Origin: Candidatus Sericytochromatia bacterium
GTDB taxonomy: Bacteria > Cyanobacteriota > Sericytochromatia > UBA7694
Assembly (NCBI GenBank): GCA_018780035.1
Contig: JADMKE010000024.1
Span: 1 to 64,000 of the forward strand
DNA: 64,000 nt
Reading direction: 5' to 3'
In this document: positions 1 through 10,900 of the stretch, in pieces
Layout of the letters: each line of letters begins with the position of its first letter
Position numbering within the stretch: the stretch's first letter is position 1
Notes under the pieces: generated by a model
Told to the model about the DNA's origin: nothing
The model's database searches: none
Seen by the model: only the letters and a program-made list of their open reading frames with translations
Position numbers and translations under genes: made by a program

Positions 1-162
1 TTTCAGAATACGCCCTTTCTATTTGCTCATGCAAAAATCTCCGAAACTACAGTAACTCAATTCCATAGAATGTAAACCGATAGCAAAGCCATAAATTAAT
101 CAGTCCAAACAGTTATTTTTTGATTTGTCATTTTAATTGATTACTCCCTCTTTAGCTAGATC

Positions 163-3100
163 TTAGCAGATCAGCTTCGGTTTTTGGAGGGTATCAATTT
201 CGAACTTGTTGCGATTGATCTCCTCCAGTACGTTGTCCAATATTGAATGAAAAGTATATTTGTAAATTTTATGTACTTTTGGGTTGTTAATTGCTTGTTC
301 CAAAACGTCTACTAATTCCTGACAGGGGAAACTCGACAGAGCTTTAGCTAATTCAATTAAATATTTGTGATTGATTTGCTTTTTTGATTTATTCAACTCT
401 GCAGTGAATTGATGAATAATTGCTTGAAAGGCCAGCGAAGAGTTGAATTTACAAATGATTTTAACTGCTTCAGATTTTACTTCAAATAGATTATTATTAA
501 GTTGTAAAATTATGTCATTTAAAGCTTCATTAGCGTTTAGATCTAATAGTGCTTTCATTACAGCTATTTTTACTTGTGAATAGGAATTTTTTATCAATAT
601 TTTTTGCAAATAGGGAATAGATTGTCTGATGTTATTTTGTCCCAGGCTTGATGCGGCCTCAATGATCAAATTATCATTGTTTCCATTTAACTTCTGAATT
701 ATGGCATCTATTTCTTGCTCAGACAAAATTTCTTTTGTCGCGATATGCGATTGATTTTGAATGGGTTTTTCTATTTCAATATTTTCTTCAATTTTCTCTA
801 ATCCGTCTGAGGATATTGATCTGTTTTTATGACTTAAATCCAGAACTAATTGATTCATTTTTAGAAATATTGTTTGAGAAAATTGTTTTATTTTCAATTT
901 TTCAATTGATTTTTGAGCTGGATTTTTTAATGGAGAATTGGGAGATTGAGTGGCATGCGATAGCTCATTTAAAGCCTTATCATAATTCAGATAGCCCAAA
1001 GCCTTTGTCGCAATTATTTGTTCATTCAATTGTGTGCTATTTTTTAATAAATTTAATAGTATTTCTGCTGATGAAGCAATTTCTAATTTCCCTAAAACAA
1101 ATGCTGCACCTGATCTTTGTGACCATGATTGGGATTTCTGTAGCGTGTTTATGAGTCGTTCTTGTAAAGTAAGGCTATTTAAATATCTGAATTCTAAGTT
1201 TTCATAGGTGGTGTGTCTTTCAATATTATGATCTAAATTTTCGATCAGATTATTTATAGTAGATAAATATAAATTATTAATATCAGGATCTGTATTTCCA
1301 ATTTTTATCAAAGCATTGGCTGCAATATCTTTAAAATCTGGTTCTTGATAAACATCCAAAAGTGATTGTATTGCGTTCTCTGCTTTTAGATCTCCCAATG
1401 CGGAAATAGCAATTTTTCTTAAAGTTTGTTTTTCTGAAGACTTTACTAAATCTATAAGAAGATGTATATTATTTGTGCTTTTCATTTGACATAGTTTGTA
1501 ATAGGCAGCATTTCGAATATCTTCGTTATTATCATTTAGTAATGTCATTATGTCTTTAAAATCAAACTCACCATTCATGTTTTTGATGATGATTGGTAAA
1601 ATTTCTAGCAATTTTGTATTGTATTTTTTTTCATTGTATATTCTGATTAAGTTTTGACTTATTTCTGGGGAGTTGTTTTTGATTAGACCAAACGCTGCTA
1701 TATATCTTTTTTCTGCTAATTCATGCGTTAATAATTTTATTAAAATAGGAATATAATCAGAATGATTTACCAATACCAATGAAGCAATGATCAATTTAAA
1801 AATTGGCAATGGCAGCTCTTTGTTAAGTTTATCAATAAGAATTGATTTAAAGTTGATGCCCAAACCACTTAGCTGTTTTAAACAGTTTAGAATCTTGGAA
1901 TAATCATTGGTTTTTAATTGTTCAAGAAGTGTATAAATTTGCTCTAACACCTCACTTATATTTTCTTCTTGAATATTGAGGTCATCAAAATTTAAATAAT
2001 TTTCATGAATATTATTTAAATTAACAATAAGTGCTTTTCTGGTTGCTTCATATTGGTTAAAATACTTGTTTTCTCCATTAATGCAAACCCAAAGCTCTAA
2101 ATTCAACACTTCTGGAACAGATGTAATTGGAAGGCAAAATTTTAATTCATGTTTTGCTGGTAGAGCTGTCAAAAAAACCTGACTTTCATAGTTGAGATTT
2201 TCATTGTTTTCTTTTTTAAAGATACGAATTTCTAGAAATTTAAGCTCTTGTTCAGTTAGATTATTAATATCTATCTCGAAATGCTCATACCATTGTTGAT
2301 TCCGAAATTCAAGTGCTACTGTTTTTAATTTGGGTGAAATTTGATTAAGTTGAGATGGATACTGGGTAAATGTAAAGGAAGTTTTTTCAGGCTCGTAGGC
2401 CCCAAAAGAGGCAAAGGGATTATTTGAATTGATACGTTCTACATAAAGATCCCATTTTAGAAACTCCCCTGAAATAGGTAAGTCAAAAATGATAGAGCCA
2501 AATTCATTAGATTTAATGGTAATTCCTGATTTGGCTTGGTTTTTTGAATATAATCTGAAATTGAATTTCTTTGGGTTTTCTTCTTGATGTATCCATGTGA
2601 GTTGAAATTGTTCTTTATCATTTTTAAAGCCTAAAGAGACAATTTTCATATTCTTTAGTTCAAGTGTCAATGCAACTTCTATCAATGGGAAAAACTGTCT
2701 TTCTAATTGAAAGCCAATTGAAACAAATCTATCTTTCGTCAGTGATAAAGCTTCTTTAACAAATAAAAGCATATCTAAATCCCAATATGCATTGCTGCGG
2801 TAATTTATAGATTGTTTTCCAGGAACCAATACTTTATTTTTTGAATCTCGAACCTCAACAAGGACTTTTTCTCCCTTGATTGAATAAAGTTGTTCAAAAA
2901 CTGGAAACTCAACTTCAACCCGTAATCGCGTGTCTGTTAAACTTTCTAATTTATGTAATGGAATAAATTCTTTCTGGGTAAGCATTTGTCTGATATGGGG
3001 CATTTTGGCATGACCATATCTGCGCCAGCGAATATCCTGTGTAATTAAGTAAAGTATTGATGAGTCAGCAGTTTCGGGAAAAACTTCAATACCAATTGCT

Positions 3101-4965
3101 GGCAAAGTAGGATTTAGAACACAAGCACCCTCATCTAGTTTAATCAATTTACCCCTTTCTTCCAATGCTTCCATTTTGGAGTCTCTTTGTATTAATTTCC
3201 AATTTACTCGAGGTAGTTGAAATGATATTTCATTTGCCATTGCCGTTCTACAGTCATCTGGCGAACGTGAAAAGTTGGCATTGGGTAAGTAGAGGATATC
3301 CTGATATATTTTCTGTAATTTATCTCTCAATTGAATGGTATACATACCTGGTGCAGGATCAATTTCAGTTAAATGAATGATTTGATTTTCGGAAATGAGG
3401 GATTGAAAAAGTGGAAATGATTTGTGGGGGGATAATAGGTTTAATACAGCCTGTGCTGAAGTCATTCCTGAACAAGAAATCCCAAAATGGGTTAAATCTG
3501 TTACCAGTAAAAGTGATTCACTTACATGAACCCAGTAATTAACAGGTGTTTTATTTATAAATTGTAATTTAAGTTGTTGTCGAGATTTTCTGGCGGTGAA
3601 GGTATCTATTAATTGATTCTGAACATAGAGTTTTAATGATGTTGGCTGATTAATCATGAAACAATGCCAATTTTGCCAGCTTCCTTGAAGCGGTATGGGT
3701 TCATTGACATCACCGTCTGTTTCAACACTTCCAGTTTTAGGCATCACCAATAATAGTCTTTCTGGCCAGCGAATATCCTTGTTTAAATTGCAGAGTTTTC
3801 CTGATAGTGCATCAAAAATCAATGCTTGGGGGTTTGGCAGAGAAATATCTAACTCATTAGATTTGTGATTATTTTTTGAAAAAGTGACTTGGTAAAACTG
3901 AGCAGGAGGAACAAGTAGATTAGGTTCGAGTTCTGGATGGGTTTCTCGACTGTACCGAATTGAACCATGTAGATAAGTCTGCAAAGTTATTGAACTTTTA
4001 TAATTTGGATCATTGGATGTTATTGTTACTATAAAACCGGTTTGACTCACTTGTCTCGGGTGAATAACTAGAAAAGGCTGCATATACCTTTCTAATTCCA
4101 GACATAAACTGGGAATTTTTTCTTGAATTTTCAAATTAGATTTTTTTTGTTTTTGAGGTGGTTTTTTTTGAGCCTCTTCACAAAAAATTTGGTGCATATA
4201 GCTTGGCAGTCCCGAATGGGGCAGAATTCTGCCATCCTCATTCCAAGCTTCACGCAATACTTGAAATGAATGTGTAAAGGCCAGAGCAATATCTCCCCCT
4301 CTTCGGAAAAAACGTTGCAAGGTGCTTTGAAATAGAGGAGGCGGTTGTTCTAATTGACGTAACCAAGTTTTACATTGAAGTTCTTCAGATAAGATATGAT
4401 CTGTTTCTGAAAACACACACTTTTCAACAAAGCGTCTGATATGGCTCTGAGGCAAGCCATGTAATAAAATTTGATTGACATGTACCCATGATGTTTCGGC
4501 GTATAAATCCTTTTTATCTTGAAAGAAAGGTTCCAGATTGGAAGAAGATTGAATAACTTTTTTTACAGCATCTCCAACCATTTTATTATATCGCCCATCA
4601 GTGGCGCTTCTTTTGACCAGCGGCAAATTTGTATAAAATTTATCCCAATATGAATCTGTATTTTCTGAATATTCTTGATAAATACTGGTCCAGACAGCAT
4701 ATAGTGCAAGAACATATGCAAAATAGAGATGATTTTGAGACAGTGAAATCAAATTAAATCCATTTGGTTTTTGATTTGAAATCATTTTACCCAAATAATT
4801 TTTCAATACATGATATGTTTCAACGCCTTTTTCTGGCTCAATTTGCCCAATTATTTGAACCAAACTAAATTTTTGTGCTAAATAATCACCAAAATCCTTT
4901 AGCTTTGCGGGTTTAATGTCTAAAAAATCATGAAGATCTTGCTCATAAACAATATTGTCTATCAT
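163..4965 (-). CDS. Large HEAT-repeat protein, AT-rich
   Basis: 1600-residue protein of unknown function. The last ~570 residues (about 1020-1590) are a run of 30-40-residue helical pairs with the HEAT pattern (for example around 'EDIRNAAYYKL' and 'QSWSQRSGAAFVLGKL'), a fold that usually forms a protein- or nucleic-acid-binding solenoid. The first ~1000 residues match no family I can name; the middle part looks strand-rich. It is the last gene of the minus-strand operon, 23 bp after the DruE-like helicase, so the two are probably co-transcribed. No signal peptide or membrane segment is visible. Base composition is clearly more AT-rich than the hsd genes upstream, suggesting separate acquisition. 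Its position beside a ~2000-residue DUF1998 helicase resembles the two-gene Druantia type III layout (DruH-DruE), but I cannot confirm homology to DruH. The ORF is certain; the function is not. Confidence 0.8.
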   Translation of the reverse strand: MIDNIVYEQDLHDFLDIKPAKLKDFGDYLAQKFSLVQIIGQIEPEKGVETYHVLKNYLGKMISNQKPNGFNLISLSQNHLYFAYVLALYAVWTSIYQEYSENTDSYWDKFYTNLPLVKRSATDGRYNKMVGDAVKKVIQSSSNLEPFFQDKKDLYAETSWVHVNQILLHGLPQSHIRRFVEKCVFSETDHILSEELQCKTWLRQLEQPPPLFQSTLQRFFRRGGDIALAFTHSFQVLREAWNEDGRILPHSGLPSYMHQIFCEEAQKKPPQKQKKSNLKIQEKIPSLCLELERYMQPFLVIHPRQVSQTGFIVTITSNDPNYKSSITLQTYLHGSIRYSRETHPELEPNLLVPPAQFYQVTFSKNNHKSNELDISLPNPQALIFDALSGKLCNLNKDIRWPERLLLVMPKTGSVETDGDVNEPIPLQGSWQNWHCFMINQPTSLKLYVQNQLIDTFTARKSRQQLKLQFINKTPVNYWVHVSESLLLVTDLTHFGISCSGMTSAQAVLNLLSPHKSFPLFQSLISENQIIHLTEIDPAPGMYTIQLRDKLQKIYQDILYLPNANFSRSPDDCRTAMANEISFQLPRVNWKLIQRDSKMEALEERGKLIKLDEGACVLNPTLPAIGIEVFPETADSSILYLITQDIRWRRYGHAKMPHIRQMLTQKEFIPLHKLESLTDTRLRVEVEFPVFEQLYSIKGEKVLVEVRDSKNKVLVPGKQSINYRSNAYWDLDMLLFVKEALSLTKDRFVSIGFQLERQFFPLIEVALTLELKNMKIVSLGFKNDKEQFQLTWIHQEENPKKFNFRLYSKNQAKSGITIKSNEFGSIIFDLPISGEFLKWDLYVERINSNNPFASFGAYEPEKTSFTFTQYPSQLNQISPKLKTVALEFRNQQWYEHFEIDINNLTEQELKFLEIRIFKKENNENLNYESQVFLTALPAKHELKFCLPITSVPEVLNLELWVCINGENKYFNQYEATRKALIVNLNNIHENYLNFDDLNIQEENISEVLEQIYTLLEQLKTNDYSKILNCLKQLSGLGINFKSILIDKLNKELPLPIFKLIIASLVLVNHSDYIPILIKLLTHELAEKRYIAAFGLIKNNSPEISQNLIRIYNEKKYNTKLLEILPIIIKNMNGEFDFKDIMTLLNDNNEDIRNAAYYKLCQMKSTNNIHLLIDLVKSSEKQTLRKIAISALGDLKAENAIQSLLDVYQEPDFKDIAANALIKIGNTDPDINNLYLSTINNLIENLDHNIERHTTYENLEFRYLNSLTLQERLINTLQKSQSWSQRSGAAFVLGKLEIASSAEILLNLLKNSTQLNEQIIATKALGYLNYDKALNELSHATQSPNSPLKNPAQKSIEKLKIKQFSQTIFLKMNQLVLDLSHKNRSISSDGLEKIEENIEIEKPIQNQSHIATKEILSEQEIDAIIQKLNGNNDNLIIEAASSLGQNNIRQSIPYLQKILIKNSYSQVKIAVMKALLDLNANEALNDIILQLNNNLFEVKSEAVKIICKFNSSLAFQAIIHQFTAELNKSKKQINHKYLIELAKALSSFPCQELVDVLEQAINNPKVHKIYKYTFHSILDNVLEEINRNKFEIDTLQKPKLIC

Positions 4966-4988
4966 TCAATATATTCCATATACATTCG

Positions 4989-7900
4989 CTACCCGTTTTC
5001 GTCAAAACAAACCAGATATGAATCTTCTGTCACTTGAAATTTGCCTGCAAAAATTCCATTGCGATTTTTTTGTAAGATATCAAACCCTTTTTCGATATTA
5101 ATAATTCGTTTGCCATTATCTTTATTGATTTCTATGTAGCGTTTATGGGATTGAATCTTTTTATCATTGGTTTTTTGCTGGGTTTTGAGCAAAGTAAATA
5201 GTAAGTGCTCAAAACACCCGCCTGGTTTTGATTGTTCTCTCAGTTCAGAAAAGAAAGTTTTCTCTTGTAGTTTCTTTTCCTCTTCCGCTTTATCTTGTTT
5301 TTCTTGATTTTTATTTTGAATATATAGATTTTCGCCATAGGTGGTTTCTAGGCGTATATTTATTTTTCGGTTGAACTGTTTTGCTTTCTGGTTTATCATT
5401 TCCAGAAAGTTCTTAACACTTTCAAATGCCACTGTATGCCGAATAAATCGGTCATAAATATAAACATCTAATGTGTTAACGGGAATCTCACTTTCAAGCA
5501 AATCATGCCAGTTTTTGAGTTCTCCTATCTTCAAATCAATATATCGTACGGCTTGCAATTGGTATTTTAAATCTTCAAAGGACCAGTTTTTGAGCTTTAA
5601 ATTGCCGATTTCTGTTTTGAATTTGCTAAGCATGGGATCTTTTGGGCTCACACTTTTTTTAAGCAAACTGCGATCGTCGGATTCTGAGAAAGGTGCATCC
5701 TGATTCTCTGCCCAACGGGCCAAAGTAAAGGAGTGACCATGTTCAAACATGGCTTGAAAAGGGACGGTTGACTTTTTTGAAAAGGTGCTGATTTTTATTC
5801 CTTCGATACTTAAACCCAATAAAGGAAATACTTGAAGTGCATTGGCGTAATTCATGAAATTTTGCTCTGGGTCGGCTAAGATTAAATGAATTTGACACCC
5901 CAGCTGCGCTGCTCGTGAGAAAAGCTTGTACCATTCACCCATTTTGCTGGCGTAATCTTGAAAATGCGCTAAAACAAGAGTGATGCTTCTGCTGGTTTGG
6001 AGTTGATTCTTTAACCATTGTTCGCTGGTAGAGTATCCTGGTGGGTAAAAACCATCCTGAAGATCTGTAAATATTGTATCTCTGAATTCCCGTAAAAATT
6101 CTGCTGCAGGACCACGTTTGAGTAAATCGTGGGCAAATTGGTTTTGGTATCTGCGCAGACAGGCATTGCACGATTGATTTTCAGAGCAAGCGGTACAGTT
6201 TTCTGCAATCTCAAGCGCATTTTCAATCACGGCCTTGAGCCGATCTGGAATCAGCTTAACAAATCCTGCACCACCTGGAAATGTGTCATAGAGAATGAGA
6301 GAACGGTACTCACCGCCTGAAAAGTTACCCAATGCCCCATCGAGATTTTCTTCTTCGATATCAAGTGCTCTACAAGCTCCGCGAATCAAGGCTGATAAGA
6401 CTGAAAGCCATAAATCTTGTCCTTCATAGAGGCCTAAGCTGGGGCCCGAAACTCTTAGTTCCAAGACATCTGTTTTAAACTCGTGGCCGAGTGCAAGTGC
6501 TGCTAAGAAATGACCTTTGCCGTGAATGCCTCCATTTTTACACATTTTTCCAAAGGGTGTTTTATGAGTCCCCTTTGGATTGGGGGATCGATCTCCAAAA
6601 CCACAGTATCTGCAAATGTGAAATTTTTTCCCATTATTGTCATTGATCACGACGAGTTTTCCGTGTGGAGAATAGACTGTTTTTAAATGCAATGGGTGGT
6701 TTGCTTGATTAAAGGCGACAGCTACTGGTGTTTGATCATAGGATGAGAAAAATACTTGCGTAGCGAAGGTTCTTTTCGGTGGTTGTTCAACCGGAATCTC
6801 TGGCTCTTGATCAATCGCTGTAGTGAACCCAAATTCAGGAATTACAAATGTTCCACTTTTATACCCTTGATAATTGCCGCATTCACACTTTTCGGGCACT
6901 TTATCTTCTTTCGCTTTGGTTTGTGAGCGTTCAAAACGCCCACAATTTTTACAAACATGAAAATGATACTCTCGCCAGGCTTTGCGTCTTACGGTTTGTA
7001 AACCATAAGACGTGATTACTCTTCCGTTGGCAACCAATTGGCAACCCGGCGCAAATTCGGATATAGCCATGCGCAAATCCCTTTGTAATTGGATTTTCTT
7101 GGCCCAGTCTTCGACAGAATGTAACTCCAAAGACACAACATCTACTGGGAAGCCGTACTTGGGCAAAACGCCCCGGGCAGGGAAATAATTTAACAGCTTT
7201 ATTTCTAATATGCGGTTTATTTGTCTTTCGGCAGAATGGACTTCTTTGGGATCTTTCTTCCAATTGGTATATTCGAGATATTCACTGTAAAGTTCCGCTT
7301 GCGCTCGACCCAAAATCCCATCCCAATTTAAGAATATATGTGCTTCTTGATCTCTTGTTGGGTCTAATTCTTCTGCTTGATTATCGTCTTGCGGGTCTTC
7401 TCTAGTTGCATCAGAAACCCTCACAAATTGTGAAATCCACTGCCAGTTATCAATGCCCAAGGGCAAAATAAGGTCAGAAAAAATTCTTCTTAAGGCTTGT
7501 TGTAATGAGTCTGGACGTGTTTGTAACCATTCGCTCATTTTTGAGCAAATATCTTTGCCCGGAGCGGTAAAAAAAGACCAACGCAATTGACCTCGTTCTT
7601 TGTTTTCTGGCCCATTAAAATAATAGGGGTAGGTCTTGAAAAATTTTTCCAATACGACAGAGTGCAAATGTCTTCTGGCAATATCTATATTTTCGCCTGG
7701 TATATGCGGCGGTTGAACATGTCCTCCGACCAGGGCTTCTACATCTTCAAAATAAGCCAGGTCATGGGAACGCGCACGGCAAAATGTGAGAATATAGGCT
7801 GTTGCGTCTAGGCGTCGGGCAGCACGGCCTGCTCGCTGAACGTAATTAGCCACGGAAGGGGGAACATTGCGCATAAAGACGGCATGGAGCTGGCCTACAT

Positions 7901-10900
7901 CCACTCCCAGTTCAAATGTGGTTGAGCAGGAAAGCATATTTAATGCAGAACGATCATCAATAAAATTCTGTTGCCTTTGAGCCCCTTCTTTGGTTGTGAT
8001 TTGGGCTGTGTGTTCGGCAATATTGATCGGTATTTGTTTGTCTGAGAGATAGAGCCTGCGATAATAGTTTTGTGCCATATCCTTTTCTGGATCAATTCTT
8101 TCGAGCCGCCCATGGCAACGGTAGCTTGAGCAAATACCCAATAGATCAAGCGAGCTGAGATTGCCACAAAGATTACAGCGAAAACAGCCTTCGCTTCCTG
8201 ACTCAGCTATTCGGGTAGTGGCTAACCACAGATCTGGGTTGAGTTGAAACGCGCTCCCCTGTGAGAAGTCTTCCCAAATTTCACCGATGGCACACGCTTT
8301 GAATGGGTTTTCATCATTCATACTTTGGAGCATATTCCAGGTAAGCTCCAAAAGCTTTTCTGCGGTTTCAAATTCAAATTCTTTCCCTGTTTGAGACCAA
8401 AACTTTTGCAAAAATTCTGTTCGACCATTGTGACGATTCCCACTCGCCAGCCAAGTAGCAACAGCTTTTGCTGAATTTCCCATATTTAGGTTCAGCGAAT
8501 AAGGTCGATTGCGTGGCCAAAGATAACTATCTGTATAATTTGGCTGATTATCTAACGAGCCGACGACTGAACGCTTGCGCAAATAAACCAAAAACTGTTG
8601 AATTAGCAATACCAATTGTTCTTCATTTATGCCGTAGGGTTCAAAATAAGACTGTGCCTGTAGATATAAAAATTTAATTTGTTGAACAACCCTTGGATGC
8701 AGAATCCAATGCACCAATCCGGTCCCTTCTAAGTTTTGGCGGGCTTGAAGTGAGCATAATTCAGTAAAAAGCCAATAACTAACCATTTGTTTATTTGCAA
8801 ATTCGGTGTTTTGAAACACTCTGGCTTTTACTGCTTGGCGTAAAACAGGTTCGATTAAGCTACTTGCTGTAAAACCCACTTCATTTGGATTCTTTTGTTC
8901 TAGTTCCTTTAGTGCAGAAAGTATCAACTGGCGATGCAATATCTTGCTGGCTTGGGTTTGCATATAAATGGCAAAATAGGCTGCGTCCATGCGTGAATCT
9001 GAAAAGGCCAATAAGCGCCGTTTGCCCGTTTCAGTGAAATGGTTCTCGTTTTGTGTATTTGGTTTCAGACTGGCCCAAGGATTGTTTTGCGTTTTTAATG
9101 TTGCTAAGGTAGGTTCTAAGCTGTTTTCGATTGTGAGGGGCGTGTGTTGAAACAAGGTTCGGCCGAGCATAAACGCGGCTGCATTTTCATTGGTTCTAAA
9201 ACTGTGAATAATACTGTCTTTTTTTCGCTGACCGCCACAAGCTGGACAGGTCTTGATCAGAAAATGATTTCCTTGGCCCGTAGGCACCACCCGATTGACA
9301 GCTTTGAGACGCTGGTTCTGACAACAAGGTTGGCCTATCTCTGAATGTAAAATGCCACAGTGTACACACAGCCATTCTGTATCATTAAGTGATGTTCCAA
9401 CCTGAGCAGCGCTGTTTTCATCTTGGCCTTCGTTATCAGCCAAGGCCAAATCATCCTCACAACTTTCTACTTGAATTTGCAAATCGATGGTATAGACAAT
9501 ATCTTTGGACTCGGTATCGGCACTGAGAATTTTTTTCGGTGGATAGGAAACGAATGCTTTTTTACCCTGACGCTGTTCATACTGTCCATTTAAATAAAGC
9601 GAGCCGCAGCGTATGCAATTCTTTAGCTCAAACGCCGGAATGGTCTCTGTCGCATCTGGTGATTCTGAAAAACGGCCAATCAATAAGTTTTGGGATTGCG
9701 TGCCTGGAAAGGCAATGCTGAGTCCTTCCATTGATTTGACAAAAAAATGATACCGAGCCATGAGCAATGGCACTCTTGTTTGTGGGTCATGCGCTGCAGT
9801 TGCTAAATCTGTCAACTGTACCAAAGCCGATTCTGCTTCTAAAGGGAAATCCGAGAAAATTTTTTTACTGAGCTGATTGAGGCTGCTGGGTTTGCGTTCA
9901 AGCGCGTAAGCCAATTCATGTACACGTTGATCACCTTTCAATAGCTCAAAAAGCACATCTGAGCGCAATTCTGCGATAGTATCTGGTTCTGCTAATTTAT
10001 TGAGTGCTTCGTCTAAAATGTCTTGATCTGGATAACCCGGTTGATCCGTGTATTGCGTCAATTGATCGCAGAGTAATTCTTCTAGCGACGACTTGAGTTG
10101 ATTGGCATCAAGGCTCAATACCTCATGCAGCAATTGATAAAATTCTGGTTGTCCTGAGCCCCAACAGGAATATTGAAAACGCTCATGGGCCGGAATCTTG
10201 TCTGCAAAAATTAAATTGTGTGGTTTGAAAGTGCTGCCAAAAAGATTGCCGACTGCTTGAGTCACCTCTTCTCGAACAGTGGGTGAGTTTTCATTGCCTA
10301 TGGTTGCGCTGGTTGCTATACATTGGATACGGTCAGACTTTTCTCCTGCGACGCGATCTTTGACCTTGCGCATCAAATAGCCAATTTCAGTACCCATTGC
10401 CCCTTTATAGGTATGGGCTTCGTCTAAAACGATAAATTTCCAGGTTTGGCCGTTTTCAAAAATTTTGGCATCTTCTGGTCTGAGCAAAAGGTATTCAAGC
10501 ATGGCATAGTTAGTCAGCAAAATATGGGGCGGTGTATGTTGGATTTGAGAGCGGCTGAGTAATTCATTGGACTGGGGGTCTGCACCCAATTCCCGTTTAT
10601 AATCGGATACTGCGTCGGCATATTCTTTTGCCGTTTGCCCCGTATAACGCCCAAAAGTTATGCCCGTTTCAGGAGGCATCATTTCACGCAAACGCTTGAT
10701 TTGATCATTGGCAAGGGCATTCATGGGGTAGATCAAGATCGCTCTCACGCCAGGGCCTATGTGGCCTTTCTCGTGCCTTTCTTGGAGCAGATGGTTGACG
10801 ATTGGAAACAAAAAGGATTCGGTTTTGCCTGATCCTGTGCCTGTCGCGACAATGATATTTTCACCTTGAGAAGCTTGTAATAAGGCTTGTTCTTGATGGA

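Noticed and set aside
1..162. Sequence before the HEAT gene
   Set aside because: No gene, hairpin or repeat that I can support.
735..1154. 139-residue plus-strand ORF
   Set aside because: Antisense to the HEAT-repeat gene, AT-rich region; no signal of its own.
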